From: Parvibacillus sp035426385
GTDB lineage: Bacteria; Bacteroidota; Bacteroidia; Chitinophagales; Saprospiraceae
NCBI GenBank assembly: GCA_035426385.1
Contig: DAOLZQ010000003.1
Coordinates: forward strand, 32,066 to 96,065
Length of the DNA stretch: 64,000 bases
Direction: 5' to 3'
Under the pieces are notes generated by a model, which was not told the origin of the DNA, ran no database searches, and was given only the letters and a program-made list of their open reading frames with translations. Of this stretch, positions 36,668-44,967 are shown piece by piece (positions within the stretch are counted from its first letter, which is position 1; the number at the start of each line of letters is the position of its first letter). The translations under genes and the position numbers were made by a program.

Positions 36668-37513
36668 ATGAATCATCAAGGGGAGATTTTTTCAAATCTC
36701 ATAAATAAACTCGAACTAAAATCGGGAGAGCGGGAAGCTCATAGTATCCTTAGTGCACTAGAGAAGGATCTCTTTCATGGCAAGCATCGACTAAAAATGA
36801 CTGCAGAAGAGCAAGATATTTTGTTCGAAGCCTTAAATCGGGTATTGTTGGATGAGCCTGTACAATATATCACCGGTATTTCTTGGTTCTATGGAAATAG
36901 GTTCAGAGTTGACAGTTCGGTCCTTATCCCTCGTCCTGAGACAGAAGAGTTGGTTTATAAGATCATTGAGCATTTTGAGCATGAAAGATCATTAAATGTA
37001 CTGGATGTGGGAACAGGATCCGGTATCATACCCATCACTTTGGCATGGAAGTTTCCCTCTTGGAGTATATCAGGGCTGGATATCAGTGAGTCTGCGCTGG
37101 AAGTTGCCCGCTTCAATGCTGAGCAATTGAATGCAAACGTCACTTGGGTTAATTCGGATATTTTAAAACCAAACACAGATTTATCTGCAAAATATGATCT
37201 CATTGTCAGTAATCCGCCTTATATCCTGAAAGCTGAACAGAGTGAAATGTCACTATCTACATTAAAATTTGAACCTGAGGTAGCTCTTTATTGTACTACA
37301 AATGATCCTTTAGTATTTTATAGGGCAATTTTATCTTTCTCTCGATCGCATTTGACCCCAGCAGGATGGGTATATTTCGAATGCAGTGAATACCATGTAA
37401 GAGCTGTCGCAGAGCTTATGGGGGCAATGAATTTCATTTCTATAGACATTGTAAAGGATATGCAGGGAAAGGAAAGGATAGTATTAGGTCAGTATAGCAA
37501 AAGCACGAATTAG
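36668..37513 (+). CDS. prmC: Peptide chain release factor N5-glutamine methyltransferase
   Basis: 281 aa. Methylates the GGQ glutamine of release factors. The N-terminal helical domain leads to a DEPVQYITGISWFYG segment, the SAM loop VLDVGTGSGIIPITLAWK, and the family-defining VSNPPYI with its glutamine-binding NPPY. A housekeeping gene. It lies inverted between the ACP-KS unit and the fabG-TAL unit, which look as if they belong together, so an inversion or insertion around it is possible. It diverges from ACP and converges on fabG with 28 bases between stops. Confidence 0.93.
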   Translation: MNHQGEIFSNLINKLELKSGEREAHSILSALEKDLFHGKHRLKMTAEEQDILFEALNRVLLDEPVQYITGISWFYGNRFRVDSSVLIPRPETEELVYKIIEHFEHERSLNVLDVGTGSGIIPITLAWKFPSWSISGLDISESALEVARFNAEQLNANVTWVNSDILKPNTDLSAKYDLIVSNPPYILKAEQSEMSLSTLKFEPEVALYCTTNDPLVFYRAILSFSRSHLTPAGWVYFECSEYHVRAVAELMGAMNFISIDIVKDMQGKERIVLGQYSKSTN

Positions 37514-37541
37514 GGGAATTAGGGGAGCCTAAAGGAATAGT

Positions 37542-38291
37542 CTAAGTATATAGACCACCATTTACACTCAATACTTGTCCAGTCACGTAAGATGCCTGAG
37601 GACTTACGAGAAAATCAACAACTGCTGCGACTTCCTCCGGGGTTCCAAAACGGTTCATCGGTATTAGCGATTTGAGCTCAGCTTCATCCATATCACCGGT
37701 CATGTCCGTCTTGATGAATCCGGGTGCCACAGCATTTACTGTAATATTTCTCTTTGCCAATTCAAGTGCAAGTGCTTTAGTAGCTCCGATCAAACCTGCT
37801 TTTGAGGCAGAGTAGTTAGTTTGTCCCGGCATTCCTTTAATACCCGACAATGAAACTATATTTACAATGCGACCACGCCTCCTTCTGATCATACCGTCTG
37901 AAACTATTTTAGTCACATTAAAGAAAGCATTTAAGTTAGTATTGATTACCTCTTGCCAATCTTCAAGCGAGGTCATAATCAGCAGATTATCCTTTCTGAT
38001 GCCGCTATTATTAACTAAGATTTCTATTTCAGCATCAGTGTGTTCTTCCGACCATAAAGAAAAAGCTTCTGTAAATTCATAATAGTTCCCGACATCACTT
38101 CTCAGTAAAGAATGATCTCCGGGGGTATTAAGATTTAATTGGTGTAATAGATTTTGGGCTGCATCGTCATTTGATTTATAATTAATGATCAGTTGATAAC
38201 CCTTTTTTGCCAGACTGAGTGCGATTGCTTTTCCTATGCCTCTACTGGCACCAGTCACCAATGCGTAAGTCTTTTTTATTTCGTTTTCCAC
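37542..38291 (-). CDS. 3-oxoacyl-ACP reductase (FabG-type SDR)
   Basis: 249 aa. Short-chain dehydrogenase: the NADPH loop GASRGIGKAIALSLA, NNSGIRKDNL, the catalytic Ser/Tyr/Lys in IVSLSGIKGMPGQTNYSASKAGLIG, and APGFIKTDM. It reduces beta-ketoacyl-ACP. The start is GTG; no ATG is near. It begins 1 base after the ammonia-lyase stop, so the two are co-transcribed and it probably serves the same special pathway as the ACP and KS nearby rather than general fatty-acid synthesis. Confidence 0.88.
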   Translation of the reverse strand: MENEIKKTYALVTGASRGIGKAIALSLAKKGYQLIINYKSNDDAAQNLLHQLNLNTPGDHSLLRSDVGNYYEFTEAFSLWSEEHTDAEIEILVNNSGIRKDNLLIMTSLEDWQEVINTNLNAFFNVTKIVSDGMIRRRRGRIVNIVSLSGIKGMPGQTNYSASKAGLIGATKALALELAKRNITVNAVAPGFIKTDMTGDMDEAELKSLIPMNRFGTPEEVAAVVDFLVSPQASYVTGQVLSVNGGLYT

Positions 38292-38292
38292 C

Positions 38293-39822
38293 TTAAAGTG
38301 TCATGTTTTTAAGAAAATCTACAGAGGAATTAATTATTCCTGACAAAGGCTTGTCCTCCTTCACTGGCGGTAAGACCACAATCAATTCACGATAACATTG
38401 TCTGGTTGCTGGGGCAAGTTTCTCCTCAATGCCCAGGTATTCTATTGCAGTATTGATAGCCATGAGATGTATAGCCATGACTATATAAGTATTTTCTATT
38501 ACACGGCGGGTCATCAGAGCTGCATTAGTTCCCATGCTTACGATGTCCTGATTGTCTTTATTGCAAGGTATGCTGTGAACATACATTGGGTTAGATAAGG
38601 TTTGATTCTCTGCTGTCGTACTAGTGGCAGTAAACTGAGCACCTTGCAATCCAAAATTGAAGCCAAGTTTACCCCCATTTACGAAAGGTGGTAATATCTG
38701 GTTAAGGTGATCATTTAATAAGAAGTTTAATTGGCGCTCCATCAACATACACAGTCTGGTGATTGCAATTTTAACTTTATCCATTTCAAGAGATACATAG
38801 TCTCCATGAAAGTTACCACCATGAAAAACATATGAATGTTCTCCAGAGATCACCGGATTATCATTGACTGAGTTTGCTTCATCGATTAGTACCTTTTCAG
38901 CAAAGGAAAGAGTATCTGATACCGGACCCAATATCTGGGGAACACATCTGAGGGAATAATATTCTTGCACTTTGTCAGCAAAAATCTCTTTATCGGGTAT
39001 ATTGGAATAATATATATGATCCCGCTTGCGGATACATAGGCTATCATCCAGAATACGTCTCATGGCTGTCGCAATGAGGCGTTGTCCTTCATGCAGCTTC
39101 ACTTCATTGAGCGGCTGTGCAAAATGATCATCGAAGGAACTAACTATTTCATTTATCATGCAGGAAGCCATGATGGCTAGCCTTTCAAGTTGTTTTGCGC
39201 GGATAATATTCACCAGACCTATTCCTGTCATTGAAGAGGTACCATTAATTATCGCCAGTCCTTCCCGGGCGACGATCTTTATAGGCAAGAGATTGAATTC
39301 CCGGAATACATCATTCGTAGGTTGCCAATTACCATTGACTTTTACCTCCCCTTCGCCTAGTAGAGCCAAGCCAACTTGTGCTAGCTGTACTAAATCACCG
39401 CTAGCGCCTACACTACCCAGTTCATGAATAGCAGGCAAAATCCCATTATTTAGAAAATAAGCCAACTGATATAATAGGGACTGTTCAATACCACTGTATC
39501 CTAATAACAATGTATTTAATCTGCACAATAAAATTCCTCTGATTAAACTGTCAGCCATTAGAGGCCCGGCACCGGTACAATGAGATCTTATTAGATTGAC
39601 CTGCAACTGCAGTCTGTCTTTGTCCTCAATACGATACTGAGCCATAGGCCCGAAACCCGTATTGACTCCGTAAATAATTTTATTACTGGAAAATTCTTTG
39701 AGAAATTCATGATTGAGTCGAGCCTTATCCATGGCCTGCTCATTGAGCGTCACTGCTTCATCATGAAGCACTATTCGTTCAAAATCATTTATAGATAATT
39801 GTCTGAATCCTATTTCGATCAT
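38293..39822 (-). CDS. Aromatic amino acid ammonia-lyase, probably tyrosine ammonia-lyase
   Basis: 509 aa. MIO-type lyase: the Ala-Ser-Gly that self-cyclises is in GSVGASGDLVQLAQ (about residue 144). Other family segments are YGVNTGFGPMAQYRI, EYYSLRCVPQILGPV, HGGNFHGDYVSLEMDK and GAQFTATSTTAENQTLSNP. As I recall it, this text is very close to the tyrosine ammonia-lyase of Flavobacterium johnsoniae, including the NLIRSH selectivity segment. Automatic annotation would say histidine ammonia-lyase, but no other histidine-utilisation gene is near, while ACP, ketoreductase and ketosynthase genes are. It would supply coumarate as a starter for an aryl polyene. Substrate is inference. Confidence 0.82.
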   Translation of the reverse strand: MIEIGFRQLSINDFERIVLHDEAVTLNEQAMDKARLNHEFLKEFSSNKIIYGVNTGFGPMAQYRIEDKDRLQLQVNLIRSHCTGAGPLMADSLIRGILLCRLNTLLLGYSGIEQSLLYQLAYFLNNGILPAIHELGSVGASGDLVQLAQVGLALLGEGEVKVNGNWQPTNDVFREFNLLPIKIVAREGLAIINGTSSMTGIGLVNIIRAKQLERLAIMASCMINEIVSSFDDHFAQPLNEVKLHEGQRLIATAMRRILDDSLCIRKRDHIYYSNIPDKEIFADKVQEYYSLRCVPQILGPVSDTLSFAEKVLIDEANSVNDNPVISGEHSYVFHGGNFHGDYVSLEMDKVKIAITRLCMLMERQLNFLLNDHLNQILPPFVNGGKLGFNFGLQGAQFTATSTTAENQTLSNPMYVHSIPCNKDNQDIVSMGTNAALMTRRVIENTYIVMAIHLMAINTAIEYLGIEEKLAPATRQCYRELIVVLPPVKEDKPLSGIINSSVDFLKNMTL

Positions 39823-39849
39823 CTAGACTACGTTGAAATTTTAACGGCG

Positions 39850-39857
39850 CAAAAGTA
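39850..39857 (-). promoter_or_regulatory. Candidate -7 box of the ammonia-lyase/fabG unit
   Basis: Minus strand TACTTTTG matches TAnnTTTG, 28 bases before the ammonia-lyase start. It is almost back to back with the plus-strand box at 39878. No clear -33 element. Confidence 0.35.
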
Positions 39858-39877
39858 CAAAAAATCACAATAGTAAT

Positions 39878-39885
39878 TATCTTTG
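39878..39885 (+). promoter_or_regulatory. Candidate -7 box upstream of the cobalamin riboswitch
   Basis: TATCTTTG matches TAnnTTTG and ends just before the riboswitch begins, the expected place for its transcription start. No clear -33 element. Confidence 0.4.
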
Positions 39886-39892
39886 ACGCCTA

Positions 39893-40062
39893 TCAAGGTT
39901 TTTATCATCGAGCATGATGATGAAATTAAATGGGAAGCAGGTGTAAGTCCTGCACAGTTCCCTCTGCTGTGATTCCTGTAGAAAGTTTTGATCTGCATAT
40001 GCCACTGGAAATCTTCCGGGAAGGTTATCAAAACAAGGAAAAGTCAGAAGACCTGCCTGGTG
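39893..40062 (+). ncRNA. Cobalamin riboswitch
   Basis: The consensus core of the B12 aptamer is visible in order: GGGAAGCAGGTGTAAGTCC with TGCACAGTTCCC (39940-39973), CTGTGATTCC, a GCCACTGG segment near 40002, and the closing AAGTCAGAAGACCTGCC (40041-40057). Ends are approximate. It lies in the 5' leader of the BtuG-like gene, whose start is about 80 bases further on. Binding of adenosyl- or methyl-cobalamin should lower expression of that gene. There is no U-tract terminator downstream, so control is probably of translation start. Confidence 0.92.
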
Positions 40063-40073
40063 GGTTTTGTTTT

Positions 40074-40099
40074 AATATTCCTGAGGTGAACGGGATATT
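40074..40099 (+). promoter_or_regulatory. Hairpin in the riboswitch expression platform
   Basis: AATATTCC (40074-40081) pairs with GGGATATT (40092-40099), eight pairs with one G-U. It lies between the aptamer and the start codon and has no following T run, so it is not a terminator. It may be part of the switching region. Confidence 0.35.
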
Positions 40100-40143
40100 G
40101 AGGTTGCATTTATTAATAAGTTATAAATTAAAATTGATTTCGT

Positions 40144-41196
40144 ATGAGAAAAGTATGCTATTTCCTCAGTGTAGCTTTGCTACTAATGTCTTGTGGTAAG
40201 GATGATACCAAAGCTCCTGTGACCTTTGGGAAGGGTCTCATTATTTCCAATGAAGGAGTATTCAATAATGGCACAGGTACACTTTCACTTCTTAGTGATT
40301 CAGGCCGGGTAAAAAATGAATTATTTAAGCAGCAGAACAATGGACAAATATTGGGCAATATCGTTCAGTCTATAGGTTACTATCGCGACCACTACTACAT
40401 AGTTGTGAATAATGCGAGTAGAGTAGTAGTGACTGACCTTAACTTTAAATACACCGGAGAAATTACAGGAATTGATAATCCCCGATATATTAAATTCTAT
40501 GGTGATCAGGCGTATATCAGCTATTGGGGGTTAAACAATGAGCATGGTGGTGTTGCGGTAGTCAATGTCAATGATTATAAACTGCGAAGCTATCTGGAAC
40601 TGGGTGCCGGGTCAGAAGAGATGGCTATCATCGGCGATACCTTATTAGTTGCTAATGGTGGAGCATACAACCCTGTGGACTACACTCCGATACCCGATAG
40701 CACAGTATCTATCATTACACTGAAGAATAATAGTGTAGCCGGTAGTTTTACGGTAGGGACTAATCCAAATAGTATCGCAGTAGATGGAAATCGACTTTAT
40801 ATAGCTTGTGCAGGTAAATCATTTGCTAATGGTTCTGTCTGGACTAAATTGAGATCTCAGCCTACTGTAGCTAAAATGACTTTTGAGGGACTAGATCCTG
40901 CCGCTTTTTCTTTTTCCAAACTAATTTATGCCAAAGAAGTCGGATTAATGCTATTGGCCAATAGCGATGCCTATGCCTTTAAAGTCAAGTCGGGAAATGT
41001 GCTCGGTGATGGAAAAGTAGTGATGTCAGGCGCTTACCGTATGTATTTCCGAGCGTCTAATGGACATATTTACTTGACCCTTCCTCTGGACTATTCTAGC
41101 CCCGGAAAGTTGGTAGAACTCAGTACAGACTTTAAGATGGTGAGTGAACATACAGTAGGTATAATACCCGGCTTCATTCTAGAGAGTGCGGATTAG
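40144..41196 (+). CDS. BtuG-like surface beta-propeller lipoprotein, riboswitch-controlled
   Basis: 350 aa. Lipoprotein signal with the Cys at residue 17 (LLLMSCGKDD). The rest reads as a YncE-like seven-bladed beta-propeller: repeated blade text such as GQILGNIVQSIGYYRDHYYIVVNN, VVVTDLNFKYTGEITGIDNPRYI, GSFTVGTNPNSIAVDGNRLYIACAG. In gut Bacteroides, BtuG proteins of this architecture are surface lipoproteins that capture vitamin B12 with extreme affinity and hand it to BtuB. The cobalamin riboswitch directly upstream makes the same role likely. No BtuB-type receptor or corrinoid gene is adjacent; the next gene is convergent, 6 bases away. Function is inferred from architecture and riboswitch. 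Confidence 0.8.
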   Translation: MRKVCYFLSVALLLMSCGKDDTKAPVTFGKGLIISNEGVFNNGTGTLSLLSDSGRVKNELFKQQNNGQILGNIVQSIGYYRDHYYIVVNNASRVVVTDLNFKYTGEITGIDNPRYIKFYGDQAYISYWGLNNEHGGVAVVNVNDYKLRSYLELGAGSEEMAIIGDTLLVANGGAYNPVDYTPIPDSTVSIITLKNNSVAGSFTVGTNPNSIAVDGNRLYIACAGKSFANGSVWTKLRSQPTVAKMTFEGLDPAAFSFSKLIYAKEVGLMLLANSDAYAFKVKSGNVLGDGKVVMSGAYRMYFRASNGHIYLTLPLDYSSPGKLVELSTDFKMVSEHTVGIIPGFILESAD

Positions 41197-41202
41197 GGAA
41201 CT

Positions 41203-41727
41203 TTAATAGTTGCCTTTAAAATCGAGTGTGAGGTGAAGATTGCTTTGTGAACCTGAATTTCTCTTTAAAGTAATTTTCACCTCTACATTTATCTCCGGTC
41301 TTTCCAGAAATGGTTTGGCGTCAAAGGAAGTAGGAAATAAATCCATATAGTTGTCTACATTAAGAGGGATATTTTCCAGATAAAAGCATTCCGGTTTATC
41401 TGTCGGATTATCATTGGTGAATATTCTTACAGAAATCTTATCAATAAAATCAAGGTCAGTCTGATTAAAAAGATCTTCAAGTGAAGCTCTTTCCGGTTCA
41501 AGCCTGATCTGAGCGCCAGCCGGGATAGTATTTTTATTGATAATACTACTATAGTTAGTTAGTAACCCTCGAATGATAAAATAATGCGCATCTAAGACAT
41601 TAAGACCGGCTGGTACATCGAAATTTGTGTCGAGTCTAAGAGTGAATTTCTTGTTTGTATCTTTTCCACACCCGTTCAAAAGTACGCCAAATGAGGCTAA
41701 AATTAAGAATAGACTAATACGATTCAT
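41203..41727 (-). CDS. Hypothetical lipoprotein
   Basis: 174 aa. Lipoprotein signal with Cys at residue 20 (GVLLNGCGKDTNKK). The remainder is predicted to be a single beta-sandwich-like domain (FTLRLDTNFDVPAGL, VEVKITLKRNSGS, LHLTLDFKGNY) with no motif I recognise. It converges on the BtuG-like gene with 6 bases between stops and is divergent from the GCS2-CBS gene. No function can be given; its nearness to the riboswitch-controlled gene does not by itself imply a B12 role, since it is on the other strand. Confidence 0.7.
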   Translation of the reverse strand: MNRISLFLILASFGVLLNGCGKDTNKKFTLRLDTNFDVPAGLNVLDAHYFIIRGLLTNYSSIINKNTIPAGAQIRLEPERASLEDLFNQTDLDFIDKISVRIFTNDNPTDKPECFYLENIPLNVDNYMDLFPTSFDAKPFLERPEINVEVKITLKRNSGSQSNLHLTLDFKGNY

Positions 41728-41840
41728 GACGCTTTAACGTGAATATTGCTGTTTTTGATTTATTCTTGACTTTATTTAGATGAAAAATAGAAAATTATTT
41801 TAATATTTGACGCAGCAGAATAAATCCGGCCAACAAAAAT

Positions 41841-43799
41841 ATGGGTGAACAGTCCGTCAATAAATTAAATTCCAAAGAAGAACTTCAAAAGTTTGTGAAG
41901 TATCTACTAAATGATGTAAAAGCATTGGAAATGATGCTTGAGCAAAATCTCTTTGAGACTGATCCGATTCGCATAGGTGCAGAGCAAGAGATGGTCATGG
42001 TGAATAAGAAAACGTACAAACCCAGTCTCATCGCCATGGAAGTGCTGGAAGAAATGAAGGAGTATGAATGGCTGGGTACTGAGTTGGCGAAATTCAATCT
42101 AGAATCCAATCTGATGCCTCGTGAGTTCACAGGAAAGTGCTTCTCCGACATGGAGCAAGAAGTTTTGGGCCAACTTGAGATACTCAAGCCAGTATTGGAT
42201 ACTTTTGATTCGAAGATAGTGCTCACCGGGATACTACCTACCCTGAATAAATTCGACTTAACACTCGATAATCTTACTCCGAAAGATCGTTATTATGCCC
42301 TTATGGAGGCGTTTAATGAGTTGCTGCTCGGTAGCGCTTACGAACTTCGACTGGCAGGCATAGATGAGTTGTCTATCAAACACGATTCACCTCTTCTTGA
42401 AGCCTGCAATACCAGTTTTCAAGTTCACTTGCAGGTGAAACCGGATGATTTTGTCAAGCAATATAATATAGCACAGACACTAGCTGCTCCGGTGATTGCA
42501 CTGGCCGCTAATAGCCCTATCGTATTTGGCCGTCGTTTGTGGCATGAATCACGAATAGCTTTGTTTCAGCAAGCGCTTGATACCAGGACTTCTTCAGAGC
42601 ATATGCGAGATCGAAGTCCTAGAGTTAGCTTTGGTAAGGGCTGGCTCAAGAATTCTATCCTGGACATCTACAAAGAGGATATTAGCCGCTTTAGAGTGAT
42701 TATGACTGGAGATAATTATGATGATTCCATAAAAATGGTCAATGAGGGAAAGATACCTTCGCTAAAGGCATTGCAGATTCACAACTCTACAGTGTATAGA
42801 TGGAATCGACCTTGCTATGGTATTAGCCCTAATGGACAGCCTCACTTACGAATTGAGAACAGAGTTTTTGCCAGTGGACCTACTGTCATTGATGAAGTCG
42901 CTAATGCCGCTTTCTGGCTGGGTATGATGGCTGGAATGCACGATCAATATAATGATATCACTAAAAGCATATCCTGGGATGATGTACGAGATAATTTTGG
43001 TAAGGCAGCACAGTTTGGAATAGACTCGAAGTTCACCTGGCTGAAAGATCAAAAGATTGGGCCCGCAGAATTGGCATTGGGTGAACTTATTCCACTGGCT
43101 GAACATGGCTTAAAACTGAGGGGAATAGATAGCCATGATATCTCCAGATATATGGATGTAATCAAGGGTAGAGCAGAGAAGCATATGACTGGTGCCCGCT
43201 GGCAACTGCGTGCTTATACTTCATTCATCCGGAAGGTTTCAAGAGATGAAGCTACAACGGTGTTGACGCAAGCTATCCTTAAGAATCAAGAACAGGAAAT
43301 TCCGGTACATAAATGGAAAGCGCCTAAATTGAGTGATCTTGAGGAATACAAACCCACAAAATTATTTGTGGAAGAATTTATGGAGACGGATTTATTTACG
43401 GTCCAGAAAGATGATATTATCGAGTTGGTGGCCGAAATGATGAATTGGCGAAAGATCCGATACATGCCGGTTGAGGATAATAAAGGTAACTTGGTGGGAC
43501 TTGTCACAAGTAGACTGCTACTTCGTCATTTTGCTGATCGGGTAAAAGTGAACTGTGAAGGTTATTTCCTGGTGAAAGATATAATGATCAACCGTCCTGA
43601 GACAATTCATCCCAGAGCTACTATCATGGAAGCGCTCAATATCATGCGGACTAAGCGTATAGGTTGCTTGCCGGTGGTGGATGATCACCAGCTCATCGGT
43701 ATTATTACTGAAATGGACTTTCTTAGAATTACCAGCCGATTACTGGAGCGTATTGAATATAATGAAGACGATGATGAAGATCACTATTATCACATATAG
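41841..43799 (+). CDS. Glutamate-cysteine ligase family (GCS2) protein fused to a CBS pair
   Basis: 652 aa. Residues about 40-470 match the GCS2 type of carboxylate-amine ligases (RIGAEQEMVMVN, LAKFNLESNLMP, then LRIENRVFASGPTVIDEVANAAFWLGMM). Residues about 510-640 form two CBS domains (FMETDLFTVQKDDIIELVAEMMNWRKIRYMPVED and RPETIHPRATIMEALNIMRTKRIGCLPVVDD). GCS2 enzymes ligate glutamate to an amine such as cysteine with ATP; CBS pairs bind adenosine nucleotides. The fusion suggests energy-sensing control of ligation. Whether the product is gamma-glutamylcysteine or something else cannot be told. Cytoplasmic; apparently a single-gene unit. Confidence 0.85.
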   Translation: MGEQSVNKLNSKEELQKFVKYLLNDVKALEMMLEQNLFETDPIRIGAEQEMVMVNKKTYKPSLIAMEVLEEMKEYEWLGTELAKFNLESNLMPREFTGKCFSDMEQEVLGQLEILKPVLDTFDSKIVLTGILPTLNKFDLTLDNLTPKDRYYALMEAFNELLLGSAYELRLAGIDELSIKHDSPLLEACNTSFQVHLQVKPDDFVKQYNIAQTLAAPVIALAANSPIVFGRRLWHESRIALFQQALDTRTSSEHMRDRSPRVSFGKGWLKNSILDIYKEDISRFRVIMTGDNYDDSIKMVNEGKIPSLKALQIHNSTVYRWNRPCYGISPNGQPHLRIENRVFASGPTVIDEVANAAFWLGMMAGMHDQYNDITKSISWDDVRDNFGKAAQFGIDSKFTWLKDQKIGPAELALGELIPLAEHGLKLRGIDSHDISRYMDVIKGRAEKHMTGARWQLRAYTSFIRKVSRDEATTVLTQAILKNQEQEIPVHKWKAPKLSDLEEYKPTKLFVEEFMETDLFTVQKDDIIELVAEMMNWRKIRYMPVEDNKGNLVGLVTSRLLLRHFADRVKVNCEGYFLVKDIMINRPETIHPRATIMEALNIMRTKRIGCLPVVDDHQLIGIITEMDFLRITSRLLERIEYNEDDDEDHYYHI

Positions 43800-43813
43800 T
43801 AGAACCGGAAATA

Positions 43814-44602
43814 TCAACTAGGATTTTGGACTAAAATAGCTTCGAATGCCTCTTTTGTTTTTTCGTAGCCAAACTGTATGAGCTCCTCCTGTTTGTTCCA
43901 TTTGAACAATGAAAATTTATTAATACCGGTCATCTCAATGTAGAGGTCAGCCAGCTTGATCTCGTCATCTACCTTTTTATGTATGTTGATACTAATGACC
44001 CGTTGGGATATAGAGCTCAGACCTTTAAATGATTCGTTCTCTAAGTATTCCAGTGGCCGAAGATTGGATGCAATTATAAAATCAGTTTTCCCTAGTAGGG
44101 GAGTCACAATAAGATTTTTTGAAATGCCACCATCCGCATACAACTGTCCGTTTATCTTTTGGTATTGAAATATCATGGGAAAAGCCGAAGAAGCGACGAC
44201 CCATTGGAAGAGATCACCCTGATCCACTACTTCAGGCTGTCCTGAATTCAGATTGGTTACTCCTACATACAACGGTATTTTCAATTCATCAAAATTCTGT
44301 GATTGTAGGTATTTCATGAAACTAATCTTCAGTGATTTGAGGTCAAATAAGCCACTTTTCTTTGCCTGCCAGCGTAAAAAAGTGGACCTTTTGATTTTCT
44401 TAAAGAAGCTAGTGATGTCCGATGAACTATTTCCGGCAGCATAAAGAGCACCTACAATGGCTCCTACACTCACACCGGTGATGATAGTTGGTCTTAATTT
44501 TATTTCTTCGAGGTATTTAATTACACCTACATGCGCTAGTCCTAAAGCTGCTCCACCGGAGAGTGCGAGGCCAATCTTACCTTGAATCTGTGGGTTCTCC
44601 AT
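43814..44602 (-). CDS. Patatin-like phospholipase
   Basis: 262 aa. The oxyanion hole GLALSGGAALGLAHVGVIKYLEE, the nucleophile motif GVSVG (Ser) and the catalytic Asp in YADGGISKN form the Ser-Asp dyad of patatins. Lipid acyl hydrolase, like the RssA/NTE-type bacterial group. No signal peptide, so cytoplasmic or membrane-associated. It converges on the GCS2-CBS gene with 14 bases between stops. Confidence 0.92.
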   Translation of the reverse strand: MENPQIQGKIGLALSGGAALGLAHVGVIKYLEEIKLRPTIITGVSVGAIVGALYAAGNSSSDITSFFKKIKRSTFLRWQAKKSGLFDLKSLKISFMKYLQSQNFDELKIPLYVGVTNLNSGQPEVVDQGDLFQWVVASSAFPMIFQYQKINGQLYADGGISKNLIVTPLLGKTDFIIASNLRPLEYLENESFKGLSSISQRVISINIHKKVDDEIKLADLYIEMTGINKFSLFKWNKQEELIQFGYEKTKEAFEAILVQNPS

Positions 44603-44701
44603 GTATTCGTTAGTTGATCGTATTAACTCCTTTTTGCTGGAATTGTTACAGGTTCCTTGTATTTAGCCTCCTAATTTAAGTCAAACTAAAATAGGATAAA
44701 T

Positions 44702-44740
44702 AAAAAAAATGCGCCAGACTCTAACATCATGACGCATTTT
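44702..44740 (-). terminator. Intrinsic terminator after the 792-aa T9SS gene
   Basis: Perfect 8-base stem (44706-44713 AAAATGCG with 44733-44740 CGCATTTT) ending on the minus strand in a T run (44702-44709). It lies 18 bases after the stop. An identical copy sits at 47360-47398. Confidence 0.7.
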
Positions 44741-44967
44741 ATTTCAATTTATAATGGATTATATCTTTACAAATGCTTTAGTAGCAACCCCTTCCTTTGT
44801 CTGAAGCTGCAAAATGTACATGCCGACAGGCAGACTAGAAACATCTATTTTGTTCACACTCTGAAAGGAATGCAGTGTGAAGCCGTTTATATTTTGAATA
44901 GTTACTTTGGAAAATTCATAAATGCTACTGATAGACAGTTCATTTGATACCGGATTGGGATATAAAT
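44702..44967. repeat. 266-base direct repeat, copy A (T9SS tail plus terminator)
   Basis: Aligns without any gap to 47360-47625 (constant offset 2658). I count about 13 differences in 257 compared bases, roughly 95 percent identity. It covers the last 70 or so codons of the T9SS sorting domain, the stop and the terminator. Identity stops abruptly at 44967, where the two coding sequences become unrelated. Confidence 0.92.

Noticed and set aside
38293..39822. Histidine ammonia-lyase of histidine breakdown
   Set aside because: No urocanase, imidazolonepropionase or formimidoyl hydrolase gene is near, and the text and neighbours fit the tyrosine ammonia-lyase group of polyene clusters better.
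39930..40199. Plus-strand reading frame of 89 codons across the riboswitch
   Set aside because: It lies over the cobalamin aptamer and the start of the BtuG-like gene, with no protein-like features.
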